Below are positions 1-13,326 of a DNA stretch of 64,000 nucleotides, one piece after another. The notes under the pieces are model-generated. The model searched no databases. It was not told the DNA's origin and saw only the letters and a list, made by a program, of their open reading frames with translations. This DNA comes from Serilophus lunatus (taxonomy: Eukaryota > Chordata > Aves > Passeriformes > Eurylaimidae): positions 74,527 to 138,526 of the forward strand of contig VXBA01006212.1 in NCBI GenBank assembly GCA_013399895.1. Reading direction: 5' to 3'. Made by a program: the position numbers and the translations under genes. Numbering within the stretch: position 1 is the stretch's first letter; every line of letters starts with the position of its first letter.

Positions 1-322
1 GAGAGACTTTGGCCAGGAAGAAGGCGACAAGATCCATGCGAGGACGAGAAGGCTTAAAAGTCAAGGCACAGCCCCGCCCTGGGTTCTTCTTCTTCGGCTG
101 CTGCAGCGAAGAGAAGACCACAGCTGCTCTCCTCCTCAGTCGCAGGCCTCTTGCGTGTCAGGTGTCCCTCAGTGTAGTTCTGGGGTCCCCGTGGGTTATC
201 CCTACTTCCCTAATTTAAACCCCTTGTAATAAATTGTTCACCTGCTGCAAACTCTATTCATTTTTCCATCACCTTTATTGAACCTGCCCCCTGAATGCTA
301 AAAGGTGGATTAAACCACCACA
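1..322 (+). mobile_element. 3' part of an endogenous-retrovirus LTR, cut by window start
   Basis: A more GC-rich block than its surroundings, with a poly(A) signal AATAAA at 229-234 and ending in TTAAACCACCACA at about 322, after which AT-rich intron begins. The terminal motif is almost the same as that of the LTR ending at 14250, which suggests a related family. No coding capacity is retained; the 69-codon frame at 9-218 is LTR sequence. The 5' end and target-site duplication lie outside the window. The assignment rests on poly(A) signal, terminal CA and similarity of the terminus. Confidence 0.65.
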
Positions 323-3300
323 CCAACCAATTAGATTTCCAATCAGCAGGGTATGGCAAGTTTAATTTTTCCTCTTTCTCATACTAATGCAGTACAAAAA
401 CCCCTTATACAATCAATTGCATCATTTTATCTGTGCTTATCAGAGGAATCTATATGTAGAACCCAACAAATGTTTGGCATTTTTTTTCATCCCCTTTTGA
501 AGGCTAAAGTGTTGACAATGAGAAGGATTGGTACTTGGTCTACTTTATTCCTCAGTGTCATGGAAAGTTAAAAATTACTTCATTGCACCAAGAAGTTCAA
601 ACACCCCAGTTTTTAGCTTGACGAGTGTCTTAATTTCTGAGGCTGTAGACCATGAGGGAACTTTGTCTTAGTCAGCATATTTTATTCTGTAAGCAGGCAA
701 GCAGTGGCCCAGCCTGGGCAACATTCCTCAGGTGATCCATAGAACCTCTACCTAATTCCTACTAAAGCATTAATGTTATAGTTTTAAATTAAGAGAATCT
801 TAATAGTAAAATAGTAAAAAAAGAAATTTGGAAGACAGATTAGTCTATGTTCCAGGAAGTTTGGAAAGGACTGATTTCTAAACCAGTGAAATGTACAGGA
901 TAGAGATTGAACACTTAATGTTCCATTTGATATTAGTTTCATAGCAATAAGTTCTCCAATATGATGAAGTATGTTTTCATCTCTAAGAATAAAGGCAGAC
1001 CATCAGACTTATCCTGATAATTTATTTCTCCAGTTAACCATTTCAGCAAATGGTTTTATATTTTATTTGTTTTTGGTTTTGATTTCAGAAGTCTATCAGA
1101 TTATAAAAATACTTTTTACCTATGTTCCCTGTCTGCTTCCTTGGTCTGTTCAAATTATTTACAATATGAATATCTGAGTAGATTTTATGACGATAGGCAG
1201 AGGAGGGAAGTGTTCACTGTTCATTAACTTGGCCACTTTGAATCACCCTAAGGATGAATGGAACCTTTAGGCAATTAGTATCATCCCTGTAATCATAGGT
1301 CATGTAGTACTTTTAGAAATGCCCGGTGAATGCTCCTCAGAGACATTTTTCATGGACTTCTTCTATCTTCTTGCCCTTTTACATAGCTGAGTCACAGTAG
1401 TTTCACTGCTAGGGAATGCTCTGTGCTCATCAGCCTCTGAATCACAATGTTGTTTGAAATGTAGCCACACAGATCAGTATTCTGATTGAATAAAGTTTTA
1501 GATTTTAGATTTAGCTTGTATAATTAAATGACTTTGTCTAATGTGCTGTGTCACAGACCATCCTATTTCGCACATTGGCATGAGTATTGCTCCTGAAATC
1601 CCATAATCTAGAAAAGCATAACTGTTTGGCAAAATCATACTTTTCAGAAAGACACTGGATTTGTACTGAAAATTCACAAAAGGATTTTCAGTTTTCTTGC
1701 TGTTTAGTCCTATGAGGTTAATCAGCCAGCTTCTTACAAAAAAAATTGCTCCTCATTACTTCATCCTCATTTGGATTTGACTGGCCTCAGCTTCTAGCAG
1801 TAGTTCTCATTAAGTATTTCTCCACTAAATTATAGTATCATGTACAATCCAGAGGGTTGGTTGTTTGGTTTTGTTTGTTTGTTTTCTGATGAAGATACTT
1901 ATCCTTTGTAATCAAGTCGGTTCTCAATCTTTTTTTCAATAAGTTTATCAGAGGAAGCTCTTCAATTCATCACTGTAAAACATTTTCTTCAGGCCTCAAT
2001 CATTCTTGCAGACCTTTCTTCCTTCCTATTCAGCTTTTTAAAATACCTTTAAGACTAGGAACACTACACAGATGTGGATTTTCAGTGTTAGTTTCTTAGC
2101 TGTTGTATACAAAAATGAAATCACTGCTTTTCTTCCCAGGATCACTACCCTCATCCCTGTGAATTTGCTGCAGCTAAGAGCTCATGTTTACCTTTTCTAT
2201 ACAATATGGCTTTGTAGCTATATGCCTTTTCATTGCTGGAAAAGCAAAAGAACAATCTTCTGAGATTTTTGTTATTAGATGACTCACAGAGTTTATTATG
2301 ATTGCTGAAACAACCACTTCACAGAGGACCCATACAGCTGTAGTTTTTAGCACAATGTTTTTCTTAACACTCATATGCAAACCAATGGCATAACAGAATA
2401 ATAAATTCTTGCATAGAAATGAAAGGAACTCTAGGATTTTAATGATAGTGACAAGAGAACGTCAGGGTAGGTCTGCATAATTTTTGTATTGGAAAAAAAG
2501 AGATGCTTATATTTCTAGATCCAAGCCAGCTATCAAACTCTGAATTGTAATAACTAGTAAAACTACTACAGTTAGGTCACTATTAATATTTAGCAACAAC
2601 TGAGACCATCTCTCAAAATGTAATTGTTTTCCGTTGTACTGGCAGTAATAACAAATTTTCACATTTTCTTACTCTAAGTACTTCAGCAAGCAAGCTGCCT
2701 CTAATGATCCAAGATGACTAAAATTCCTAGTTTTCTACAGTTCCTGGTATCCTTTCCTGTCTAAAGATGTATCTAAGATGCATTTCTGTAAAACCCTCAT
2801 TGGAAGTGTCTTTTCTTTACCAGAAATCTCATAATTAAAACACTGGGATGATGTATCTAGAGTTGACTTGATTAAACCTTTTTAAGATTAGGCCAGAGAT
2901 TAGATATGCCTTGACATAGCACAAGGTAAATTACATTATTTTCACTTTACGAGCATTTAAAGAACATTTTGAATTTTCTCTAATTTAGTTACCCTATTCC
3001 ATCTTTGACTGAGGAATGTTAGCAACTAAAAATGGTAACATAGTAAAGATCATGTGAATTAACACCTAAAAGTGTGGGGAAGTGTAGAATGGCAATCCTG
3101 GCGGTGGGGAACATTTTCCAAACCAAGTGAAGAGGAAGGGAGCGAGATGACCACAGAAGTCTACAGGGAAATAGGTTAAAGGATTAAAATCCTAATTCTA
3201 GTGAATCTCATAGCTCATGTGAGCATGTTGAGAAAGTCTGTTTCCTACATAAGGTTGTATGTTGGGAATGGAATAAGGGTTTTCATTTGCTAACCTACTC

Positions 3301-5994
3301 CATTAGAGTTAGGGAGGAAGAGCTGTATGTTATACAGGATATATTACAAAATGCTTTAGTCCCTTTCTATTTGTCAGTATAGTTTGATTTTATTATATTT
3401 TCCATGAACTAAGGTAGAAAGAAATAAGTCTAAAGAGATATACTTCCTTTTGAAATTGATGGAAACAAAAAAGAATATTATAGGCCATAAAATATACTAA
3501 AATTTTATGAATTTGCAGTGAAAACATTAAGAAAATTATGGAATTAAAAATTCTGCGTAGTTCTTTTTCACAATGGTGATCAAAAAATTATCACAAAACG
3601 TATGGATATGTTAGCTGTGTATGTATTTCAGTCTTTGATCTTTGGGTAGTTTTTTTGTTCAAGAACCATTTAACCTGCAGTACATCCACATTTGAACTAG
3701 TAAATGACAGTAATTTTGTAATTTTGTGTAAGTATCCATGTTTAGACTTTAAACTATCTTTAACATGTACTGAAATTTAAGAAGAGAGCCCTGTTTATTT
3801 GCATCAGGTTATCACTTGGTAGATTAACAATATGAGAATTTGAGGTATTAGCATTTTTATAATAAACAAGGTTGGACAATAAAGAAAATAGGGAAGAGAC
3901 CTTTTAAATCTGCCAACTTAATACAGACAGAAGCTATCTATGTCAGTAGCATTTCAAGATCACATTAAACGAAGTACATAACTAAATACTTCTGCCAGTT
4001 GTTCTCTATGTGTGTTTCAGTCCTTGTGATCCTTTTGGTTTCAGAAGGATTTATACACCTCTTTAAAATTCAGAAAATACTGAGAACAAATTCTTTGCAG
4101 GAAAAAAGGTGATTTCTTGGATGACGACCATGGCACTTTGTATGTTGGCATTCTTCCAGGAATTATCACAGCCTTTCCTGAATTCTAATTTTTTTTTCAA
4201 TATTTATTATTGAAAAATGAATTCCTTAGTATTGCACCTCAAGGAGCAGGAAAGAAATTTCTGATCTTTAATTTTTCTGTGTTCCTGAGATTTGTATTGT
4301 ACTAGTTATTTCCTTACAAATATATAACACTTTTGCACTGGAAAACCCAAAATAAGAGCCAGGAGATCAGAGTGCATCCTGTGTGAGTTCATTAAAAACT
4401 GCTAATATTCAGTAGGGATTGTTGGGATAGCAGTTCTTATCTGTGATGTCTTTTCATCAGCCAGCTAGATAGAAGAGGCTCTGAAATCCCTTGTTAATGC
4501 TGAAGAAGCAGGTCCATTTGGCACTGGAATAAATCCTCTCCCCAGGCAGGTGATAAAAAACCATGGGATCATACAGAGGGGTGCTAGATCAAAACAGTAG
4601 TCTCTTCAATTCCATATCCCACTTGATTGTGAGTGGCACTTTCCCTTTTGTCATTTTATCCTAGCACTTTCCTTCACAAGCTTTTACTCTGCTCTGGGTT
4701 CTTGCTGACACAGCCAGTCTGGCTCACTCATTGTTTCAGCACTTTCCATCGTCAGTCACAGTTGTGTAGGTCGAGTATAAACGCCGCCTAATCAGAATAC
4801 AAGTACCACAGTCATTTAAATATGCACAGGTTGCAGGGCAATGAATATTCAGCACTTCTGTCTCCCTCGTTGAAACAGGGCCTTCTCCTCATCCATACTC
4901 CCATTTCCACATTACCTTCATTTAGAAAAAAACCCATCTCTTACTCCAGGAGGAAACATAAAAAAGAGAGAGCCAGTGGACATATTGAATCAAAGCATTT
5001 TTTTGTCTTTCTTCTAATATTTGTATTATAATTTAGGTTGAGGGCAATCTAGCTCTTTTTTGCACTAGAATAATTCCTCCAAACTAAATTTTTAAATACC
5101 TAAATATCTATATTTAAATATCTAAATTTTTAAGCATCTTTAATTACACTTATTGTCTTAGTGTAAGACAAGAGCACTGCTTTAATTTTCTAGATGGCCT
5201 TGTGGATTAAAATTAGATTTATACATTTGCATAATGTAATAAAAGTAATGTAATGTTACATACTCATTCTGAGTATGTGAGAGGTAATTGTATTGTTTGA
5301 CTTGCCTTGGGCAACCCTTATGGGATTGAGCTCAGTGCCAGCCATTATACCATTGGAGTATTTGGTATTTTTATGCAGCAATGCAATAGAATTTAAATTT
5401 TATGCATAATTAGTTCTGTATTGATGTATAGTTTGTAGGTAGGGTTAAGCTATGAAACTGAGTTTATGTCTCTAATACAGCTTTTTCTTTGATGGAAAGG
5501 AAGGAAGCATAAAAAAACCCCCAGAGAACCCAAAACAACAACAAAACCACAAACAAACAAACGAAACCAAATTTGTGGAGAGAGTGAAATTTCTGGTCCA
5601 GCAACATTAATATAATTCTATTTTTTTCTGTTTGGTAGCCTGAATTACCAAACTTCTACAGTGCCTCCCTGGTAGATTTGTACTATTTCATGCACAAGAA
5701 GTTAAACATGAGTATTTGCAAATCCTCTGACACCTTTAATGACATCTCTTAAATTTGAATTTCTCCCCTACCATTTGCCTTTACACACTGCAGTATTTGA
5801 GAAAAGAGACAATGCTGAGGTATTTATGAACCGAGTGCATAAAATAGAATGCTGTTGCTGCACACTGTGTTCTAATATGCAAACGGTATTCAGTAATATT
5901 TTCAATATGGACAGCAATATTAACAGTATTAGTTTAGGAAATAGTTGTTAACAGTTTTCCGCTCAACAAAGCAGAACACACGAACACAATGGCG

Positions 5995-6266
5995 GAAACT
6001 AAATCTTTTTTCAAACTAAAAGACAATAGATTTTATGTAGATGTAAGAAAGAAATTTTTTACAGTGAGGGTAGTTAAACACTGGAACAGATGGCCCAGAG
6101 AAGTGGTAGATACTCCATCCCTGGAAATGTTCAAGGTCACGCTATACCAGGCTCTGAGCAACCTCGTGTAGTTGAAGATATTCCTGCACATTGCAGGGGG
6201 ATTAAACTAGATGATCTTCAAATGTCCCTTCCAACCCAAACTTTTCTATGATTCTTTGATTCTTTG
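5995..6266 (+). mobile_element. CR1 LINE fragment, 3' end, sense to PRKN
   Basis: This is a 5'-truncated CR1 retrotransposon copy. It shows the decayed C-terminal coding tail of ORF2 (HWNRWPREVVDTPSLEMFK, frame 5989-6171; the family has HWNRLPREVVESPSLEIFK-like sequence), then the 3' UTR with the typical GATGATCTTCAAATGTCCC and CTTCCAACCC stretches. It ends in ATTCTTTG octamers at about 6250-6266, the hallmark CR1 3' terminus. The exact 5' border is uncertain. Confidence 0.93.
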
Positions 6267-8347
6267 CAGCAGTGACATCTCAGAATATTTTGAAATATTC
6301 TTTCATAGCTGACATGACAACAGAATGACTGAATCAAGTGTGACACAATATTTTACACAGTATTCAGATTTAAGGGCAAATATTCAATTTCTTTTTTCAT
6401 TCTGATGAGTTTTAAGTAAATCAAATACCCACTAAGAAGGCAGATATCGTTACACTCGATTACTGTACACACTGAGAATGTTACACAATTTATGACACTC
6501 TCAGTCTCTCAAATAAACCTTTAATTCTGTGCAGGAGTGGGGCAGAGTCAGAATGTTATGTATCTCTTATGTCTCATGATTCATTGTTTTGAAGTTACCC
6601 TCATGACTCCAAAGAGCCTTCTCTTTGTCTTCTGCCCTCCTGACATGACACCCACCATATCACTGGAGGTGTCTAATGATGAGCCAAAAAATGAGAGGTG
6701 GGCACATGCTTAATCTTGCACCTTTTATGCTTTCTAAACACCATTATTGAAATTAGTGTTGTTATTGTTCTGGACTTACGGTCATTATACTGCACATCCC
6801 TAGCTCTGATTCCCCTTACTGTGTTGAGGTGGTATGTCTTTTCACTGCGTCTTGCTGATCACTCTTATCTTAATCATTCTGTCAGTGGTGGTTTTTTGGG
6901 TTTTTTTTCCAAATGCACTAAATATGGAGTGAAGAATGTTCTGTGATTGGATTTTAAATGCATGGGAAAATTCCTTTTGAAATACAAGATTGAAAAGAAT
7001 GTTTGTGGAAGGAGAAATTGGTTCAAGTAGGGAAGAGTTATATTTTCATTCTGGACTTGGTTTATTGCATGGCTTAAATTAAACCAGACCTCTGTTGCCT
7101 TCCTGCTGTCTTCCTTCATGCATGATGACTTTTACAGCAACTCTTCACTTAAATCCTTAACTTTTACCTTTCCTGTGATCCCCTAGTTTAAAGGTATACT
7201 TAGATGGAGTGATGTGTTCACTAGTAAAAACACAACAAATCATCCATAGGCACCCTCTCCCCCTTCTTACCCTTGCACCTTAATTTACTACCTCTTCAGT
7301 TGTGTTGGTACAATTCTTTCTGAGTTCATGAACTAAACCAGATCACTATTTTATTTAAAAAGCAAAGCAGGAAAGCGTATGTGATCTGGACCTTTCAATA
7401 ATCAGGTTTACTAGTAGTTGGATTGACATGGCTGAGAGGATAATGGACTGGAGAAACCTATTCATTTAGCCTTGTTGCTGCAGTTGCTTTATGTATTCAG
7501 TCTTTCAAGAAGTTAAGGACTACATTGTACATATCAATTGTATCAGTCCTCGTCATCAACTATTTAATGAATTTCTTTCTGCAATACATTTGTACAATGT
7601 GGAGATTGCATTCAGGATTATTATCGAAAGTATTTGATAGGACTTCACTAAAAAGCCAATTGGAGAGCACTCGTCTTGTCTACTCCTGTGAGTTTTCTGG
7701 ATAAAAGGATGCTTAAAGCTCGACAGGCTGTCTTGGGAGAGCTCATCAATTTATGAAGAAATCTCTGTTTATTTAGACACAGTATAAGATAATGTGTTTT
7801 CATTTGTTTTGTTTTCATAGTGTCTACCACTTTTTAGGGCCCACTCATCTCAAAATACTCCTTACAAAAAATATTTCTTTTCTCAAAGCTGTACTTTCTG
7901 TAGACTTACCTTGCTGCCTCTCTCTCACATTGCACTTCCATACACCAATTTTTCAATACCAGTTTCAGACATGCATGAACTATTTGCCTCTAGATCCCTG
8001 ATCTGAACTCCTAGACAACCCCATAAGTGGAGCAACACGATTTTTGGGGCCACATTGAGATGTAAAGCAGAGGAATTAACTGGGTTGACCCCAGTGGGGT
8101 TGTGGTGAGAGGTTTGCAGTGAACAGTTCCCTTACATAATTCACAGTGAAAACTTACAATAATCAAAAGATGTTCTACATGTAGATGTTGTCTGTTCTAC
8201 ACTCAATCCTTCACAGAACAGTAAACAGGATGCTTCACCACTGACACATAATGCTGTAGTGGCCTTTGATTTGCTTTGTACAACTTTTGTTTGAGTGGAT
8301 CAGTTGGTCCTTCAGAAATAAGTGAATTTTTTTCTTGCATGTATCTT

Positions 8348-8366
8348 AAAAAAAAAAAAAAAAAAA
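8348..8366 (+). repeat. Poly(A) run of 19
   Basis: An uninterrupted A run with no identifiable retrotransposed sequence upstream, so a simple homopolymer is the safest call. Confidence 0.8.
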
Positions 8367-9918
8367 GGATATTTCTAAAAATCTATTAAATGCACTGTGA
8401 GGATAGCATAAAGGAGAGAAGGAGAGGGAGAATTTTTCTCAAATCTCTTTTAGACCATGAAGGATATGCTGGAACCCAATTGTCCTTCAAATTTTGAATG
8501 ATCTTTAAAAACCTGTCCTTTAGAAAAATGGCCAGAAGGAAGGGAATTTAATTTTATTTTATTGTGTATTTTGACAAGATTATTATGAACTTAATAGCAC
8601 CCAATTTTAATTAGGTCCTCCAAACGCTAACTGCATTATACATTTATTATTAATTATTATCTCCATTAAACTGAAATTTTCCATGGCTGATTTGAGGAAT
8701 ACAGGTTTTGAAGTGCTATTAACATTTAAAATGATAAAAGAAAACTTAATTATTTGAAATGGTCACTGGAATATTTAACATTTTGTGCTGATAGCATTGT
8801 TGGGCATGAAAATAATGCAGATGTTGCATGCTATGGCAAGCAAGCTGTCTTCATCTGTAGACTGTATTCAGTTTGAAAACAGGTAATTAATTATATTTAG
8901 GAAATATTAGCAAAACTGTTTTTATTTTCTATTCTGAGCTCTTTCTGAGGTTTATGTCCCAGTATTGTACAAAAAGTAAATTTCATGTATATAATACCAT
9001 GACTGAATAACCTGTCTACAGAATAGAGTAGGGGAAAAGAGACACTGCTGGGAAAGAGCCAACATCTTCAAAGACTCATTTCTAGGTTTTAATCTCATGG
9101 GTTAACCTATGAGTGTTAAAGCAAAGAATTATTTTTCTGTGAGTAGCTGAAAGAGAATTCAAGGTCAAGCTATATAATGAGAACTTTCCTCTAAAGATAG
9201 CTTAAAAATGAGTCAAGTGCCATTTTGTAATAATTGTCAAAATTTGGGAAATATACTGACATTTGGAACTATTTTGGTAGCATTCCAATATTTGATTAGG
9301 GAGTTTTGGAACGACAAATGAATGTTCTATAAAAACATCAGCTGAAGTATGTGGGTAGTTTTACTGAAGTAAAGGGCTTTTTCACATGTGGGCATCTTGA
9401 TTAATACTTGAATTAAAAAGTAAGGTAGTGCAGATTTTTAGGTAATTGGTAAACATAGCTTTTTCAGTGAGATTCTATGGATAATATTTTTATTTTGAAT
9501 ATCCTCAGTTTTCAGATTTTTTAAATTTTAGTGTTATAGTAATAATGGTAATGTATTTAACTTTTAATGCTGACTCCACTTAAAATTTAAAAATCATTTT
9601 TTTAATGTGTATCTAAAATATTTGTTTTAAAAGGACTGGGTTTGCAAAGTTCTTTACTAGTAAGTTCACTCTTCTGAATTATGGAGATGATATGTTTTCT
9701 TCCAAAATCAAGCATGGCAAACCAGAAAAATTTGGCAGTAAATTTGTGTTTAAATTAAACCATGAGACACACAGCTAAGGCATCTAGAGTAACCTTTATG
9801 CGGTTACTTAGTTACATAGTGCAGTGCCCATTCCATTCAAAATTTTCAAATAATCCTTGAAAACTTGCATCTCTGGCTATGTCTTAAATAATTACATTAC
9901 AAATTCCATTGACCTCAT

Positions 9919-9948
9919 TCCCACTCCCCCTCCCTCCCCCTCCCCCCC
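9919..9948 (-). repeat. C-rich tract; G-quadruplex motif on the minus strand
   Basis: Four C runs of 5, 3, 5 and 7 bases (9926-9930, 9932-9934, 9936-9940, 9942-9948) are separated by single T residues. Read on the minus strand this is four G runs with one-base loops, a textbook G-quadruplex motif, with a matching i-motif on the plus strand. The G-rich strand is the transcription template for PRKN. Confidence 0.85.
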
Positions 9949-12357
9949 AAAAAATTCTAATAACAAAGCAACAGACTTGAATAAGAGTGCAGATTTTTAT
10001 AGACAATATAGGTCATGTAAAGGTTGTCTCATTGTAAAAGTATGCATGTAGAACAGAAGTTAACATTATTTTAAAAATATATATTTTAAACAGGTTCATA
10101 TACAACCCCTTAACCTCTTGCTTTTCAGAAAAAGGTATATGAGTTCACCTGCTGGGAAAATGAGTATTTCTCATACAACATTGCTTGTTCTTTTTGGAAA
10201 GTGGCCAGATCTGTTGCTTTGCTTACAAATATATCAGCACAAGCATCCACATGCTTACTTAATATCAAACATTTCGGCAGTACCCTTGGCTAGCACTTTC
10301 CAATTATGTATGTTTTGCTTATTTCCTTCACTGTAATTCCTTGTGTTATCATTTATCCTTTTGAATGTTTTCTTCTTTTTAGAAAAGGAATGATAGCTGA
10401 GCTCAGTGTATCTGATGATCTTCCATGCCCTTAAGGGAGAGTAACAGAGCTTTGTGTTGTAACTTCCACAGCCCTCCACTGCACAAATACTGAAATTTAG
10501 AATTTACTCTGCTTTTATACTGATGATTATATGTGGTTTATACATTTAAACATTCTGGAACAGAAGAGAAAGCTCTAAAGTAAAAAATGTGTTTAACTTT
10601 TGGCTTTCTAGCAGTCATTTGAACTGCTTCTGAGACTTGATACTGCTGCATATTTGCTGTCTGGTGGAAATGAAGCCCTTATTAAATTTAAGCCTAGAAT
10701 TTATTTTCTCTATAATAAAACCCTTTCACTATAGGCAACTTAATGTTAACAATTTTTAAGGAAAGATAATAATTCCTAACTGAATTTAAGTAATGATTTC
10801 GAAAGCAGAGCTATAAATCTACTGCACTTGAAGTTCATAAGGTCTCAAAGGACAGGCAGTTTATGGCCACTGAAATGAATAATCTGTAAACTGCCAGTAA
10901 TTCACACTGTTATTAAGACTCATAATTTCTTTGATAGAAGCCTTTGAGTTAGAATGTTAAAACAATTGAATGATAAGCTAACACAGCAGCGCATACACAA
11001 GAACTTCTAGTATATCAAAAGATTTGTGTTACTTCTCTTTCGTCCAGCTCTCTCAATTATTGTAAGTCTTAAGTAGTATTTTAATGCTTTGGACATACTA
11101 TTGATCTAAATCTAGATTTCCGAAATTGTCACTTCAGAAAGTAACATTGCATGGAATTTCACTAATAGGAATTGACAGATAGCAAATTATGTTTCCACTC
11201 TTCACTTGGACTGAAATTTTCTTTTAAAGGAATTTATTTTTTGCCATACACACGCCATTTGAATTGTCTTTTCAAAAGACCTGATTCTGCTTCCATTTCA
11301 GAACAGAGAGCTTTAACTTTGCTTTTACTGAATAAAATAGTAAGTTAATACTATTTCCAACTGAGGGAGTAATGATCTTTTTCTAGTCCATGTCTGTTCT
11401 TGTGTTGCAAAACTAGAGATCAATAAAGGAACATTCAAGACCTTTTCATATGTGGTGTTGGGCAGAAGTAGGAAGTTTTCTTCACAGACTTGGTATCTAG
11501 AGCCATGAATTAAAAGTGAAAAGGTGGGTACCCAGGCATAAGAAGGCTGCCTGGCACAAAAGCATCCTATGACTGTGATAGAGAGTTCTTCTAGTCTCTA
11601 AACCAAGGCATCTACATGCAGAAAGGTTTTAGGGAATGATTCCTGGCATGTTACTGTTCTGAAACCATTCCTAGGTGCTTTTTTGGGATACTGCAAGGGC
11701 CAGAAGTAAACCAGGGGCCCTTCTGATAGTTTATATAAATTAATATCATATTTATCTAAGAGTACATAAGTAGCCAATATGTCACTTAATTTTCACAGGT
11801 GAAAAGCAGTTTCTATTTCTTGATCTCCTAGAATTTGTTCTAAATTTCCTGGGGAGCTTTTTTTTGGCCCAGCAAAATTATCTGTATTAGTAGTCCTGAT
11901 ATTGATTTGGCATCAGCAGATTTTTAGGCCTGCTAAAGCTTCTTTGGGTAAACTTGTCCTCAGGCAGATTAGTCCTTTGCTGAGACATAATTTCTGACAA
12001 AAGCAAGGAGATCCAGATTTGCAGTCTCTCTGTAATTAAGCTTGGATTCTGGCTAGTTTGATTGTGTTTACAGAAAGCACTGCAAAGACTATTCTGGCAG
12101 TTTGAAGTCCGAATTTGTCACAATACTGTCTCTTTTCCACAGAGACTGATTCATCTGGTTTAGATTACCTGATGTCTTTGGAGGGCTGAACGAGACCAAC
12201 TGCTTTTCAGGTGTGCACTTTCCAGCTGTATCAGCTCAGTGCAGACCTGCTCTGCAGTCCAATGAATTGTCATAGCCAGCAGGAAGTAATTCTTATAGGA
12301 TTGCAACTTCTCTCCTTCTGATCTTTTGGGATCTCATAGCTTTTTGTGCATTTGGCA

Positions 12358-12375
12358 CCCTAACCCTAACCTAAC
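12358..12375 (+). repeat. Short telomere-like motif
   Basis: Two perfect CCCTAA hexamers are followed by CCTAAC. This is too short to be a meaningful interstitial telomere array and may be chance or a repair scar. Confidence 0.5.
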
Positions 12376-12800
12376 GATTAGAGAGAGGACAGTATAAGTT
12401 TTTGTGGTGAGTCCAGCAGCCATTTGCTTCTGAAACCACAAAGTCACTTTTAAGTACCAGACCAAATTTGTCCTTAAAATTCTTTCCAACCTTCATTTGA
12501 TGCCTCTATTAGACCTGAACTCTTCTATAGACTTCCTCCAATCTGGAACAGGCTGAAAAACTGATCACATCTGATCAGCAAAAATTTTCTTTTAATCTTA
12601 AAACATTCTCTAATTCCTTAAAAATTCAGAAGGGTGAAGGAGAGAAACTGAATATTACAAAACCAGTGTCCAGATGAAAATACAGTTCCAGTAACAGCCT
12701 TTTAAGTCTCTTAAAATATTTCAGATCTTTCACACTTGACTATATCCTGAAATTTACACATAAGGGTGTCAGTACCAGCCAACAATAATCTATTTTATCG

Positions 12801-13136
12801 TGACATGAGAGAGGAGAACACGATCGTGGATGTGTGCAAGATGTCTGAAGGCAGAATGTCCAAGTTTATTCATGAAACACCTTTTATACCCTGTTTAAAC
12901 ATTCGCACCCAAACCCCTGATTGCTCAGTTCAAACATAACTCTTGTTCTCATTGGTGCTACCTAGACATAGGATCTGCTAACTGATTGCCTGGTGTGCTG
13001 TTCCTGTCTGTTCCTGCGCTGAACTCATTTGTTCTCTTCCCGGGGGAGGGCTGTATTTTTCCATTCCTGTAGCTGCCAGCAGCTTCGGGAATGTTCTCAG
13101 CCCCCCATATAAGCATTTTGAAGGGGCTTTGGGACA
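12801..13136 (-). mobile_element. Solo LTR, ERVK-like, antisense to PRKN
   Basis: On the minus strand this about 336-bp block starts TGTCCC and ends TGTCA, giving TG...CA termini. In that orientation it carries a CCAAT box (ATTGG on +, 12951-12955), a TATA box TATAAAAG (12888 down to 12881) and a poly(A) signal AATAAA (12870 down to 12865) close behind it, the order expected of an LTR with U3, a short R and U5. No internal retroviral sequence adjoins it, so it is a solo LTR. I could not see a matching target-site duplication, and its U3 end may extend a few bases toward 13152. The ERVK-like label is by general resemblance. Confidence 0.7.
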
Positions 13137-13282
13137 TTTGGGGCTTTAACACTGTATTGGTTTCTCTGTGGCCAGGTTTTGGTAGCAGTGTGGCGGGGGG
13201 GGGCTGAGGGAGAGGCTTCTTCAAGAAGCTGCTGGAAGTTTCCCCCATGTCCAGGCTGGGCCCGCTGCTGGCCAAGGCCGGG

Positions 13283-13326
13283 CCAATCAGTAGCTGACAG
13301 AACGCCTCTGTGATAACATATTTAAG
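13283..13326 (+). promoter_or_regulatory. LTR core promoter (CCAAT and TATA-like boxes)
   Basis: CCAAT at 13283-13287 is followed about 30 bases later by ATATTTAAG at 13318-13326, the usual U3 promoter layout. It points toward PRKN exon 8. Present activity is unknown. Confidence 0.55.

Noticed and set aside
8348..8366. Poly(A) tract as the tail of a processed pseudogene
   Set aside because: Sequence upstream shows no recognisable coding remnant and no flanking target-site duplication was evident.
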